This document shows, piece by piece, positions 1 to 11,434 of a DNA stretch of 64,000 bases. The position numbers were made by a program, and so were the translations under genes. Source of the stretch: Ooceraea biroi (taxonomy: Eukaryota; Arthropoda; Insecta; Hymenoptera; Formicidae); the NCBI RefSeq assembly GCF_003672135.1, contig NC_039515.1, positions 4,650,001 to 4,714,000 of the forward strand, written 5' to 3'. The number at the start of each line of letters is the position of its first letter. The first letter of the stretch is position 1. The notes below the pieces were generated by a model that was given only the letters and a program-made list of their open reading frames with translations, made no database searches and had not been told where the DNA came from.

Positions 1-984
1 ACTCGTACAATTGTATATCACAATCAAAATTTACCAGATTTAACGTTTAAAGATTTCGAACAACTTAACTTGGAGGAATATAGCTGGATTCACTTTGAAG
101 TACGTCTGTACAAACTTGGCAAATTAGTGTAGAGTGAAACAATGATTTCGTATCGTAAATTTTTTATATTAAATCATTGCCCGTTCTTAGGGAAGAAACG
201 TCGACAAAGTATTACTTATGATACAGCGTATAGAAGATTATAATGATTCATTGAGAGGAGCAGAGAGTGATATGCATGATGAGAGTGCGAAAAATCGTGT
301 GCCAATTACCATTAGCGCCGAATTAGAAAGTCCTAGGTCAGAAAGGTTGTTAGATCTACTGCCATACGTTGATGTAGCGTTTGTAGCAAAAGATTTTGCC
401 AAGAACCAGGGTCTCAATAGCATGAACGAAGTAATGCAGACCATCGGCCAAGATGGCAAGTCCAGGTAAAAAAAAAAATTTCTTGATATATAAAATGTAT
501 TAGTATAAATTGATTATTATAGTTTCTTTTCAGAGGAACTCTTATTTGTGCCTGGAGTGAAGAAGGTGCAATTGCACGTACTGCATGTGGTGCAATAGTA
601 AGATCTCCAGCTTATCCACCGCAGAAGGTGATCGATACTTTAGGGGCAGGTGATACCTTCAATGCAGCTGTTTTATATTACTTAAACAAAATTAAAGCAG
701 AATTTACGTACAAATGTAAACAAGAGGTAACATGTGCGAGTGACTATAATCAAGCAAAGGATAGATCTTTTGACCAAGACATTACAGTTAGAGGAGATAT
801 TGAGCAAAATGCCAGAATAAAATCTACAAAATACAATCGACAAGATTTTATTGATAAAACGAGTTTGCAAAGAGCTATCAAATTTGCATGCTGCATTGCT
901 GGTGCAAAAGTTGGATTGCGTGGTTACGATTGTCTCGATAAAATTTCTAGTGATATTTTGCAACAGGACTTTTTAATACATTAG
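1..984 (+). CDS. Ketohexokinase-like PfkB sugar kinase, 3' part
   Basis: Three exons are visible: 1-99 (open at the window edge), 191-465 and 534-984, joined by GT-AG introns, stop TAG at 982-984. The partial protein is about 275 aa. Exon 1 (TRTIVYHNQNLPDL, then EEYSWIHFE) matches the middle of animal ketohexokinase. Exon 3 carries the PfkB signature DTLGAGDTFNAA, whose GAGD aspartate is the catalytic base, then the family's C-terminal AGAKVGLRGYD block. Ketohexokinase phosphorylates fructose to fructose-1-phosphate with ATP in the cytosol; that activity is inferred from family. Unusual: between the signature and the AGAKVG block there is a hydrophilic insert of roughly 40-45 residues (KQEVTCASDYNQAK... 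to ...KYNRQDFIDK) absent from the human enzyme. A mariner-like element begins 32 bp after the stop. Another PfkB sugar kinase is the main alternative. Confidence 0.85.
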
Positions 985-1015
985 CAAAAACATGGTTTAT
1001 ATGTTTAGTTTATTC

Positions 1016-1780
1016 TACAGGGTGTCCCGGGTTTTAATCGACAAACTGCGGGAGCATATTCTACTAGTGGAAATAAGAAAAAATTCTTATATCGAGTTTG
1101 CTTAGAAATGCTTTATTACAAAGTTATAAACCAATATTGAAAAGAAATATGAGATAAGTAACAACGGATTTTTTCACAAAAATAAAAATTATCTACGCAA
1201 TGATTTAGTGACGCATTTCAAAATGTTGTCCTTGCACATCGATACAAGCTAGACATCGACGTAGTACAGAATTTGTTACAGTACGACATTCCTGAAAATT
1301 TTGTTGCATCTCAGTAACTGAATTAGTAATTCGTTGCTTTAAATCTATCTGGTACTCTCCTGTTAGGAAATCTACGTTGATACTCTCGTACGGCAGCTCG
1401 TGCATTTCCGTCACAGAATCCGTACACGAAATGAATATCAGTGTATTCCTCATTTGAAAACACTTTTGGCATTCTGATAGTAATTGCTAGTTGACACGAC
1501 GATTGAAATCTAACAGCTACTGTTGTGAAAGTAACAATCATACTGAATCGTTTCAACATAGTGAACATGAATACATGTGAATACACATAACATAAACATC
1601 TTCGACCTTCCAAATTCTACACTATGTTCCGTTGTTATTTATCTCATATTTCTTTTCAATATTGGTTTATAACTTTGTAATAAAGCATTTCTAAGCAAAC
1701 TCGATATAAGAATTTTTTCTTATTTCCACTAGTAGAATATGCTCCCGCAGTTTGTCGGTTAAAACCCGGGACACCTTGTA
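1016..1780 (-). mobile_element. DD41D mariner-like element, internally deleted copy A
   Basis: It has inverted terminal repeats of about 150 bp (1016-1167 and 1627-1780) starting TACAGGGTGTCCCGGG-like and ending at TA. On the minus strand the interior keeps the N-terminal helix-turn-helix of a transposase (FSNEEYTDIHFVYGF ... RRFPNRRVPDR, about 1340-1470), fused out of frame to the extreme C-terminus (QRITNSVTEMQQNF ... GQHFEMRH, down to 1208). The whole catalytic domain is missing. The join falls at a shared GAT, suggesting a microhomology deletion. The element is non-autonomous. A sister copy, deleted elsewhere, lies at 3824-4670. Confidence 0.85.
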
Positions 1781-2352
1781 TATAAAACGCAGAGCAAGTT
1801 TATACAGATAAATATAACAAATTATATAAATTTTACATGTAGCAATATTTCAAAGAAGTACGTATTTTAAAATAGCTATTTATATGTATTATTTTTAATA
1901 ATAAATAACGGTTATTGTTGGTTATTACATGATTTAATATTAAAGATTACTGTTTTAAACAAGTTATATATTCTATGTTATCTAATTATTATAATATATT
2001 GTATTATTTTTATTATATACATAAGTATTAAAATACATATAAGAGCTTTGCTGCAGAATTTAATTGAATGCATTTAATATAATATGATTGTGAATTATTC
2101 ATTTTTGAACGAATGACAATGACTATTTTATATGAAGTAATCACTCTTTAAGCAAAGAGTAATTACTTTAACAAATTTCAGTTTAACTTTGGATTGTATT
2201 TCTCAGTTATGTCTAACATCTTTAATATTTTTGACTGAATTTTTTATAAGCATTTAAGGAGAAAAAATGCAAGTACGCAAAACTGAGGTTGATGGTTTTT
2301 GCAAACCTTTGAGTATTTCCTGCAATGTAATTGTACAAGTGTTGTGTACTGA
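1781..2352. other. AT-rich spacer between copy A and the first SDR gene
   Basis: No coding or structural signal seen; strongly AT-rich. It should include the 3' UTR of the minus-strand SDR gene that ends at 2353. Confidence 0.5.
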
Positions 2353-5300
2353 TTAACTATCTGGCTCGAGACCAGAATTTAAAAAATCCTTTAAATAAGT
2401 CAGTCCATTTACAGGTAAAATTCTAAAATCAAATAAATAATATTAAATCGAAATAATTACGAAAATATGTACGATGCATGATACGCTGAGTGTTACACAA
2501 AATATGAATAAATTTTTTTTAGAAATTGTATATAAACTTATAATTTTGGATGAACCTATAGAGATTTAACAAAATGCATTGTTATTTATTTACCTTCCGA
2601 ATTCAGCCACAGATAACCAATACCATGGTATAGCTTTCTCAACAATGTCTTGCCGCTGCCCTTTGATTATTTCTGCAGCTACACGTTTCGGTGATGCTAA
2701 TGACGTGAATGGTATTCTAGAAGAAAGATAAAATATTTATTGTCTTCTGTTTATCTCATTAAAATCAACTCTTATATTTATGTTTATTATTGTGCTCGTT
2801 CGTTGCATTAATTTGTCGCGTCCGAGCGTGCTCCACTCGACGCGCACACTAGCACTCCAACCCGGATATAATAATATTATTATAAACTTACTCCACATTT
2901 ACTTTTGGATTTTTACAAAGTCCCGTATCTACCATATAAGGAAAAATGGTAGTGAATTTGATTAAAGATTTGTTGTCACTACTTAGACGTAATTCGTCAT
3001 TAAGCGCTTCCATTAAACCTATGGAATATTTGCGTGAGTATTTAAAGAAACAACGTTTCTCTCAAATTAAACTATACTTCAAATCTTGAAATCTTTTTAA
3101 GTGAAGAACATGTTATGATATCTAGATATTATTAGTCATATTTATATTATATTAATTTATACGGTTGAATTTACCTCTGATAGCATATTTTGTAGCGCAA
3201 TAAGGAACTATGTAAGGAACTCCAGAAAGTCCTGCTATTGACGAGAGCGCGACGATATGACCATGATTTTTTTCAATCATGCTAGGTAGATACGCTTGCA
3301 ACATCTGCAAGTATTTGAATTGATTGAATATTTTACATAAGCGCATAGCATATACTACTTTATATATCAATTACTTATACACAGTTTTACATGTTTTACG
3401 TTTTACATTATTTACATTGTTAATAATTCCTGAATAGTAATTAAGTCAGAATTTATATAAAGTTAATGCGTGTTACTACTATTCGTTTAAGAGAAAAAAA
3501 GATTCAGTTAAGATATTATTGTTTTGTCAGATTTATTAGATTTGTCAAAACAAAAAATTTATTCAATATACATTACGATTTTAACTTACCCAAATGTGAG
3601 CCATTATATTGATTTCAAATGTTCGTTTGATTTGATCGACTGTTTGATCTAAAAATCTATGGCAAGGCATTATGCCAGCATTGTTAATTAAAATAGTAAC
3701 GTCTCCGACTTCTGCCTTAATTTTTTTAGCTACTTCAAAGACATTTTCTCTGTTGGACACATCGCATCTGAAAGGATAATCAGATTTCAATCAAAGTAAA
3801 TATTAATTCTAGATATATAGATATACAGGGTGTCCCGGGTTTTAACCGACAAACTGCGGGAGTATATTCTACTAGTGGAAATAAGAAAAAATTCTTATAT
3901 CGAGTTTGCTTAGAAATGCTTTATTACAAAGTTATAAACCAATATTGAAAAGAAATATGAGATAAGTAACAACGGAACATAGTGTAGAATTTGGAAGGTC
4001 GAAGATGTTTATGTTATGTGCCCATTTGCAATTACGTAATTTGGGTTCATTTCGACCTTTGAATGAATATGATGATGTTCGTTCAGCTCTAAGACACCGA
4101 CGACGCTCGGAAAGAATCTTAAATCTTCGCCAAAACAGCTGGATACAGTTAGACGGTTGTCCATCGCACTATGCTAGACAAGTTAGAAACTGGTTAGATG
4201 AACATTACGCTCATAGGTGGATTGGTCGAGGAGGACCGGTTTTCTGGCCTTCAAGATCGCCCGATTTAACGCCTCTTGATTTTTATTTATGGGGAACTTT
4301 AAAAAATAAAGTTTACAATACAGAAGTAATCTCGCTTGAAGATTTAAAGTAACGAATTACTAATTCAGTTACTGATATGCAACAAAATTTTCAGGAACGT
4401 CGTACTGTAACAAATTCTGTACTACGTCGATGTCTAGCTTGTATCGATGTGCAAGGACAACATTTTGAAATGCGTCACTAAATCATTGCGTAGATAATTT
4501 TTATTTTTGTGAAAAAATCCGTTGTTACTTATCTCATATTTCTTTTCAATATTGGTTTATAACTTTGTAATAAAGCATTTCTAAGCAAACTCGATATAAG
4601 AATTTTTTCTTATTTCCACTAGTAGAATATGCTCCCGCAGTTTGTCGGTTAAAACCTGGGACACCCTGTATGGATGTTTTGCAATATTCACAGTTTTACG
4701 TATTCACACAGGTAAGATGTTTTTAATTAATTTTTAAAAATATTATCAAAATATTAGTTATATGATATTATGCATGCTATGACCTCACTAAAATGATGCA
4801 GGTATTTAACGCGCGCGATTATATAAGGATTCACTATGTATGGTCCACTTACCATAGTGAAGGACCAGCATTACGCAAGTACAATTGCAATTTTTTAAGA
4901 ATTTATTTCTCTAAAGACAAAGGAAATCTATGTTATGAATAACAAAAATAAAAAGGTTTAGTGGTTTATGAGTGGGTTTAGTGGCCGGTTTTCCAATCAC
5001 ATTACGGCAACCATGTTAAATATGGAATAATGTTAGGTATGATGTAACATTTATATGTTCGTTTACATAAAAGTATATCAACAATAATGTTTGTAATATA
5101 AAACGGCTATTATCCATTTCGCTAAATGTTTCATTGTCATATATGTATACAGGACGCCGCAAAACCATCAGCAGTAATTTCAAGGACAGATTCTATGGAA
5201 CATTGTAAGATAAAAATTCTAATATGAAAATGTTAAGGCTATAATAATTTTTGAAATGGGACACAGTTAAAGCTCATTAATTATAGGACTAAAGTATTAT

Positions 5301-6069
5301 GCGTTCAGATATGTCGAAATGTCGTGCAGCATATATTTGATTATTTTTAATTTTAGATTATGCATATCTAAGTATGCAATGTTGAAATGACGTGTTACAT
5401 ATAAGAAGGAATATATAATATAGAAAAAGAATACACATAAGAAGGAATCATTTCTTTATAAAGAAATTCTTATTAATGCGCATATTTCTACGATAATTTC
5501 AATATTATCAAAAAAACTTTGAATCATTTTCTAATTAAAAGTATATACCGATATTTTTTATTTTCGTATTAGCTAGAGAATTTTTATCTTGGAATGTTCC
5601 ATAGAATCATAAAATGATCAGTAATTCCAGTTTTGAGACAATCTGTATATTTGAAAAAAATATTAGAGCAAATATATGTTAAAGCAACTCACGTGTATGC
5701 ATAAATCGGACTTTTTACTGTTTTCTTGATCTCATGCATTGTGTTCTCGTTAGTTTTTTCATTCACATCTAAACATACGACTGTTGCATTCAAATTTGCA
5801 TATTGAATCGCCAGTTCCTTTCCTATGCCATGTCCTGCACCTGTTACCTATCAAAATGTGCAATATTAAGTAAAACATATTCGATTGGTAATAAAACTTA
5901 AATGTACCATATATTTCGTACGTACCAGAACAATTTCATCGGACACGCTTTTTTCTTTTCGATTGATAAAAATATTATAATACACGCTCTCACATATATA
6001 ATAGAGAATTTGCAAAGCAAATTGTAATATCTTTACTAGGAAATGTAAGTGGTTATATGTTTCAGCCAT
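2353..6069 (-). CDS. Short-chain dehydrogenase, SDR16C-like, tandem copy 1
   Basis: Seven exons: 5926-6069, 5693-5847, 3590-3767, 3175-3304, 2892-3018, 2594-2716 and 2353-2422, all with GT-AG sites and matching phases, giving 308 aa. An N-terminal hydrophobic stretch (LVKILQFALQILYYI) looks like a membrane anchor. Rossmann motif TGAGHGIG is at about 50-57, NNAG at about 128-131, catalytic Ser in SSIAG at about 181, and YCATK with Tyr194 and Lys198. The C-terminus ends LKDFLNSGLEPDS. This is the classical NAD(P)-binding SDR architecture of epidermal retinol dehydrogenase 2 / 17-beta-HSD-type enzymes, which oxidise or reduce retinoids or steroids at ER or lipid-droplet membranes; the substrate is not determinable. 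The ATG exon has a splice acceptor at 6075, so an untranslated first exon must exist (candidate at 12.4 kb). Intron 2 (3768-5692) contains a DD41D deletion derivative; the rest of it (4671-5692) is AT-rich and empty. No broken motif is seen. Confidence 0.9.
3824..4670 (+). mobile_element. DD41D mariner-like element, internally deleted copy B
   Basis: Terminal inverted repeats of about 150 bp (3824-3977 and 4517-4670) are nearly identical to copy A. It ends TACAGGGTGTCCCGGG with TA at both sides. The plus-strand interior retains the C-terminal catalytic part (QLDGCPSHYARQVRNW, then RWIGRGGPVFWPSRSPDL, then LDFYLWG). There are 41 residues between Asp of QLDG and Asp of LDFYLWG, i.e. DD41D. A TAA stop at about 4350 interrupts the last segment, after which the reading frame resumes to HFEMRH. 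The N-terminal two thirds are missing. It sits in intron 2 of the SDR gene, antisense to it. Confidence 0.85.
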
Positions 6070-6188
6070 GGCGAACTGAAAAAAATTAATAACTTTAGCA
6101 CCAAACTGTCATGGAACGCGGTATCTATCCAGAAGCCATCAGTACTGACGTAATTAATAATTTTCCTAATGGATTTCTATTTCTTATA

Positions 6189-7978
6189 TACAGAGTGGCC
6201 CACATAACTCTTAACAGCTGAATATTTCGGAAACTATTTGTCAAATCAAAAAGTTGTTCATGAGAAAGTTTTATGTATTCGAGGGGCCTTCCTAACTACA
6301 TAAATATGAAGTTACCTCCTGCCCTCCTTTAAGGGTGGCAGGGAATAACTTCACAATTTCAAACGGGACCTCCTATAAAATGTTAGATGGTTGGGTTCTA
6401 CGGGTAAAAACAAGTAAATTTTGTTAAAAACATGTTTTTGTCAGATGTTTCTGTTAAAAGATATGACGGTGTAAAGTTTCGAAGCTACAGGAAACGTGAG
6501 CGTCGCGTATCCTTGTCTTTCGTCGGTGATTCAAACATAAACATAAACATTCATACATTCATTGAGGTCAATTTAACTATTCATGAAAATCTTGTCAGTT
6601 GTAAGTTACTATTCAAACAGTTAGCACCGTGAAAATCATAGCTATCACTATGTTTGATACGGAAGTGAATATGTTATTAGTGTTAGGTGAATGCCAAAAG
6701 AATTATCGGCGTGTAGCAGTAATGTGTTTTGAACGTTATGGGATTAAAAAATCGCACGTGTCATTTTTTAATTTAGAAAAGCGGCTTCGTGAACATGGTA
6801 AATTGCGTACAACTCACAATAAACGTAAAAGTATTACTAATGAGAGGAACAGTGCTGATGTTCTTGGTGCAATTACATTAAATCCTCACCTTAGTCAACG
6901 TGAACTTGCCAGAGCATCGGATATCAGTCGTTCTTCAATTCAACGAATTTTGAAAGAGAATAGATATCATCCATACCACTTAATTCCATCACAAGAACTT
7001 TTGGTGACAGACTACGAACGCCGCATAACATTTTGTGAATGGATACATGATGCTATGGAAAATAATGACTTTCTGTACAAAATACTTTTTTCCGACGAGG
7101 CTACTTTTATGAATTCAGGGCATGTGAATAGACATAATGTGCATTATTGGGCCGTTGAAAATCCTCATTGGATGCGATCAATTCCATTCCAACATCGGTG
7201 GTCTTTAAATGTTTGGTGCGGAATAATAGGAGACCTTGTGATTGGACCATATTTGTTTGAAGAAACTGTAACGAGTAATAGTTATTGTAACTTATTACAA
7301 AACCATTTACCTGCGCTTTTGGAAAATGTGCCACTACACATCAGAAGGAAAATGTGGTTTCAGCAAGACGGCGCTCCGCCACATTTTGCAAACATCACCA
7401 AACAGTTGTTACACGAAAAATTTGGAGACAAGTGGGTAGGTCGTGGTGGACCTGTTCAATGGCCTCCTCGATCTCCCGATCTGACACCATTAGACTTCTT
7501 TTTGTGGGGATATGTGAAGGAGAAAGTTATGTTTGAACCGCCAACGACGAAAGAGAATATGAAGCAAAGGATACGCGACGCTTGCGCTTCAGTGACTTCC
7601 GAAATGTTAAAAAATGTTAGGAGTAATTTGTTGCTTCAAATAAATACATGTTTACAAGTCCATGGCGGACATTTTGAACATTTAATAAATTGAATAAATA
7701 AACAAACAGTGTGTTGTGATTTTGATTTCGTGTAGCTTCGAAACTTTACACCGTCATATCTTTTGACAGAAACATCTGACAAAAAAATGTTTTTAATAAA
7801 TTTTACTTGTTTTTATCCGTAGAACCCAACCATCTAACATTTTATAGGGGGTTCCGTTTGAAATTATGAAGTTAGAAAGGCCCCTCGAATACATAAAACT
7901 TTCTTATGAACAACTTTTTGATTTGACAAATAGTTTCCGAAATATTCAGCTGTTAAGAGTTATGTGGGCCACCCTGTA
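6189..7978 (+). mobile_element. Full-length DD41D mariner-like transposon
   Basis: Ends CAGAGTGGCCCAC and GTGGGCCACCCTG are flanked by TA. The terminal inverted repeats are very long: 6189-6488 on the left and 7732-7978 on the right. They differ mainly by about 50 bp in the left arm (about 6305-6355) that itself forms a hairpin (CCTGCCCTCC / GGGTGGCAGG). The element encloses one uninterrupted transposase gene. It is a different family from copies A and B by sequence, but has the same catalytic spacing and similar CAGGGTG-like tips. Its right end abuts another foldback at 7980. Confidence 0.9.
6629..7693 (+). CDS. Transposase, DD41D group of IS630-Tc1-mariner
   Basis: 354 aa and uninterrupted. 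The first ATG of the frame may not be the true start; MFDTEVNMLL at residue 8 is a likely alternative. An N-terminal paired-type DNA-binding region comes first: a first helix-turn-helix around 20-60, then a second with HLSQRELARASDISRS at about 87-102. The DDE/D catalytic domain follows, with D156 in FSDEATF, D247 in QQDGAPPH and D289 in LDFFLWG; 41 residues separate the last two. GRGGPVQWPPRSPDLTPL is conserved. These enzymes cut and paste DNA at TA sites. All three acidic residues, the frame and both ends are present, so activity is possible but unproven. Confidence 0.9.
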   Translation: MKIIAITMFDTEVNMLLVLGECQKNYRRVAVMCFERYGIKKSHVSFFNLEKRLREHGKLRTTHNKRKSITNERNSADVLGAITLNPHLSQRELARASDISRSSIQRILKENRYHPYHLIPSQELLVTDYERRITFCEWIHDAMENNDFLYKILFSDEATFMNSGHVNRHNVHYWAVENPHWMRSIPFQHRWSLNVWCGIIGDLVIGPYLFEETVTSNSYCNLLQNHLPALLENVPLHIRRKMWFQQDGAPPHFANITKQLLHEKFGDKWVGRGGPVQWPPRSPDLTPLDFFLWGYVKEKVMFEPPTTKENMKQRIRDACASVTSEMLKNVRSNLLLQINTCLQVHGGHFEHLIN

Positions 7979-7979
7979 T

Positions 7980-8657
7980 ATTATAGTAATGTTTTTGTCA
8001 ACCCAACTGACAATTTTATTGTTAATCCGTACACGACGTTTCGACCAGTGGTTTTGGTCCTTTTCAAGTGAAACAAAGTTGTCTTTTCCTATAAATAACC
8101 ATTAAATAATAACAAATGCCGCTTTAATATTACAGTCACTAAAATTCATAATAAACGCACTTACTGCCAGAAAAAGACACTAACGAAATGACATAGCGTA
8201 CATGTAGAGAACACGTCAGCAAGTGATGGAGATCAGCAAATAACTGAAGTCAAAGGAACAAAGCTAGATGTTTTTCAAAACAGTGTTGTAAATAGATTAC
8301 CATCTAGGTATCCATCTAGGTAGGTTTTTGGTATCTTTTTGTAAATTGATTGCTTCTACATCACGATTGATAAATATCATCTCCGCAATTTCTCTTTTAC
8401 GCAGGTGTTTTTCGTAATGAAGAACATTGATCTCTGATCAATCAAAATTATGTATATTAAATGCTCTATGTTTGCTGACCTGAATTTTAGTGGCTGTAAT
8501 ATTAAAGCGGCATTTGTTATTATTTAATGGTTATTTGTAGGAAAAGACAACTTTGTATTTCACTTGAAAAGGACCAAAACCACTGGTCGAAACGTCGTAC
8601 GGATTAACAATAAAATTGGATTAACAATAAAGTTGGGTTGACAAAAACATTACTATA
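7980..8657. repeat. Foldback element with about 170-bp arms
   Basis: 7981-8150 is repeated in inverted orientation at 8483-8657 (shared stretches such as CGACGTTTCGACCAGTGG and GCCGCTTTAATATTACAG). The loop, 8151-8482, is unique and has no long ORF. The right arm carries an extra 16-18 bp duplication (GGATTAACAATAAA twice). It directly follows the DD41D element, which inserted at its edge. Superfamily not recognised. Confidence 0.8.
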
Positions 8658-9042
8658 GTTGATGTATTCTGGCGGACCAAACTTAATCATCTATTTGGAT
8701 TATATATACTAGTTGATAAATTAGAGGTCCAAATTTTATAAATTGATCTATCAACATTTAGACTGCCTAGTCAATTTCAGTCTGTGCCCATGGCAATGTT
8801 AATGTTTTGTTTCTTATATTAATTTATATTATACAAATAATATTTTCTTTTATTTTTATTCAATACATTTTTACAACTAGCTAATAAAATTATTTCTATT
8901 TAAATTATTAAAACTATTTAAATTATTAAATTATTAAACTCGGTCATCCATATAATGGATGGCAGAATTTTCGTTAAAATTTACGCATCATCTATATACA
9001 CTTACTCCCAAAAAAAGCGATACACTAAAATTTGTGTGTGCA

Positions 9043-9206
9043 TCACAAGGATGAGGACCCCGTGGTTCGTCAGTTCCACAGTAATTTAAGACTCCAAACC
9101 CTCCTTGTGGTGTGTGTGTGCGCGCGCGCACACACACACCACAAGGAGGGTTTGGAGTCTTAAATTACTGTGGAACTGACGAACCACGGGGTCCTCATCC
9201 TTGTGA
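9043..9206. repeat. Perfect 164-bp spacerless palindrome
   Basis: Bases 9043-9124 are the exact reverse complement of 9125-9206: 82 bp arms, no mismatch, no spacer. The centre is a TG-repeat/CGCGCGCG/CA-repeat alternating purine-pyrimidine tract that could adopt Z-DNA. A run of ten or more C follows at 9208-9219. Confidence 0.95.
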
Positions 9207-9218
9207 CACCCCCCCCCC

Positions 9219-9266
9219 CTACATACACCTACACCCACACACCTACATACACCTACACCCACACAC
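9219..9266. repeat. 24-bp tandem repeat, two units
   Basis: The unit CTACATACACCTACACCC plus CACACA is present twice in a row with a period of 24 bp. It is low-complexity CA-rich DNA beside the palindrome. Confidence 0.8.
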
Positions 9267-9499
9267 GCACACACCACATAAGAAAGATTTGGAATATAAA
9301 GAATAATGAACGCAGCAGTTGGAATTATAAAAGAACTAAACGAACCGCAGGGTTTTCTAATTCCTTAGGCCTTGCTGAATCGACGATATTGCAAATTCGA
9401 AATTGAATATCTCGGTACCTAACTATCCTAGCACAAAATTTCAAAAACGGTTTTAAAGCTTTGAAACCCTACTTTTCGCAATTTAAATCGAAATTGTGC

Positions 9500-9930
9500 A
9501 CGACGAGTTTTTTAAAATGGCGGAAAGGGAGAGCATGCGAAATTGATAAATGAAGATTCGAGTTTGCGATGGCACATGGTGTAAAGTAGGTATTGCAGCC
9601 CAATGGGACTAAATGCATATAAAAGTATAGAGTTTTATTTTTAAAACGCTTTTTTACAAAGCTCGATGCGATCATTTTTTGTTGAGATACTCCAAATTTA
9701 CTTAACAGAGTGTTTTCTTTTTTAAAGTTGCACAACTCAGCGAAAAATGATCGCATCGAGCTCGGTAAAAAGCATTTTAAAGATAACACTCTATATTTTC
9801 ATTTGCATTTGGTCCCATTAGGCTGCGATATCTAATTCACGCCATGCACCGTGACAAACTCGGATTTTCGGTTATCACTTTTGCATTCTCTCATTTTGTC
9901 ATCCGCCATTTTGAATAAAATGGCCGACCA
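9500..9930. repeat. Imperfect inverted repeat inside the TIR element
   Basis: The left arm from about 9500 to 9690 (TTGCAGCCCAATGGGACTAA, GCTCGATGCGATCATTTT) recurs inverted at about 9745-9930 (AAAATGATCGCATCGAGCTC, GTCCCATTAGGCTGC). Arms are about 180 bp and diverged; the loop is about 50 bp. Confidence 0.75.
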
Positions 9931-10820
9931 TAATTGCTATTCAAATATTCTTAAAGTGGATACTTGAAGCTTCATTTTGCATTTTTGAACATATTTTTAT
10001 CTTCATTATTTACCAAGTTATGATCATTTGAAGGTTGGTAAATTTTTCCCTAAATTTTAGTGTACTACTTTTTTTGGGAGTGAGTGTATATTATATAACT
10101 GACATGACTGTCTAACAAGGAGGTAGCAAGAATTGTGAAATACCAAATTGAATGGCCATGAGCCATATCATTTGAAGAAGGAAGTTGGATATAGTGTAAA
10201 ACGGTTTGAGTGCTTTCGTTTACGAGAAATTTGCAAATATAGGAATATTCACTTATAGCTCTATGATAAGAGTTCGATAACTTAGCTCTCACTCGGTGTG
10301 AAGCGCGGTGGCTGAGCAGCTAAGGCGCGCGCGTTACGTTTTGTTATTTCCGTCCGAGAAGTGTCAAGTTTTTTTTAAATTTTTTAATATTTTTTAATAG
10401 TTTTACAATTGTTAATAGTTTTTTATAATTTTTGTATAATATTAAACATATTTTACAATTTAAGTAATGTTATTATTGTTTGTAGCAAAAATCATGCACA
10501 CATATAAATTATAATTGTTTCTATCTAAGAAAAAATACCAAGAATTTGCTAACTTTAAGCTTTCACGGCTATTATTTACGTCAGTTCTGATGAAACAAGA
10601 ATTCACGTTTGTTTAATTATTATAAAATTCAGTCATTGCCGTACAATACTGTGGACGAAAATTACCATAAAAACATTTAAAACACAAGTAGGTCGCATTT
10701 CACTTTTTCACTTTACATGTGTCAAAGAGAACGGAAACTTTCTTGCTGCTCACTATTCGAAAAAATACTGGTCCACAATCCACTATTTGTATACCTGTAC
10801 CATATAGATATATCACAACG

Positions 10821-10985
10821 TTAAAGGCCATTGCACAATAGGCGATAGCGATAGTACAGCAATAGAAACAGAGAATTCCAACACTAGAAAATGCATGTCA
10901 ATGCAGAATGGAAAACAGAACAGGCAATAGCGACAAAATTTCCGACTTTCGTCTATCGCTATCGCCTATTGTGCAAGGACCTTAA
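10821..10985. mobile_element. TTAA-flanked MITE, 165 bp
   Basis: TTAA at 10821-10824 and 10982-10985 flank inverted ends of about 30 bp (TTGCACAATAGGCGATAGCG and its complement). TTAA is the target of piggyBac and Kolobok transposases; which of them moved it is unknown. It is nested in the loop of the larger foldback. Confidence 0.75.
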
Positions 10986-11434
10986 CAGTTTTTTGAAGTT
11001 GTGGCGCGATATGTACACAGACAGACTGATACCTGTTCTAGAATGTATTCTTACGAAGGAACAAAAACTTCATTTTACTCGTGTCTCATGCCACAAAATT
11101 CGACATAATATATAAAGAGAAATACTCCCATTTTACATAGAATTTCACTGGTTATTTCCAATGTTTATACTTTAAGTTTAGTGCACAACATTGTATGGCA
11201 ATGCCTGATTATAATTTACTAACAATTAAACAAACGTAAATTCTTGTTATTTTTTATTATATAGAAACGATTATATTTTATATATGTGCATGATTTTTGT
11301 TACAAAGAATAATAAAAATTATTTAAATTGTAAAATATAGTGGTTTAACATTATACAAAAATTATGAAAAACTATAAACAATTGTAAAACTATTAAAAAA
11401 TATTTTTAAAAAATAAAAAAAACTTGAAAAACTA

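Larger units (their letters stand above)
8995..10090. mobile_element. Unclassified TIR element with nested palindromes
   Basis: The outer ends match in inverted orientation: TATACACTTACTCCCAAA at about 8995 and TTTGGGAGTGAGTGTATA ending at 10090. Similarity continues through CACTAAAATTT, about 40 bp in all. No transposase remnant was seen. Two further inverted repeats lie inside it and are annotated separately. Superfamily unknown. Confidence 0.6.

Noticed and set aside
9086..9406. ORFs across the palindrome and CA repeats
   Set aside because: Low-complexity His/Thr/Pro translations of simple repeats.
10296..10365. Plus-strand tRNA gene in the left arm of the foldback
   Set aside because: A box is present but the B box is destroyed and no acceptor stem forms; kept only as part of the repeat.
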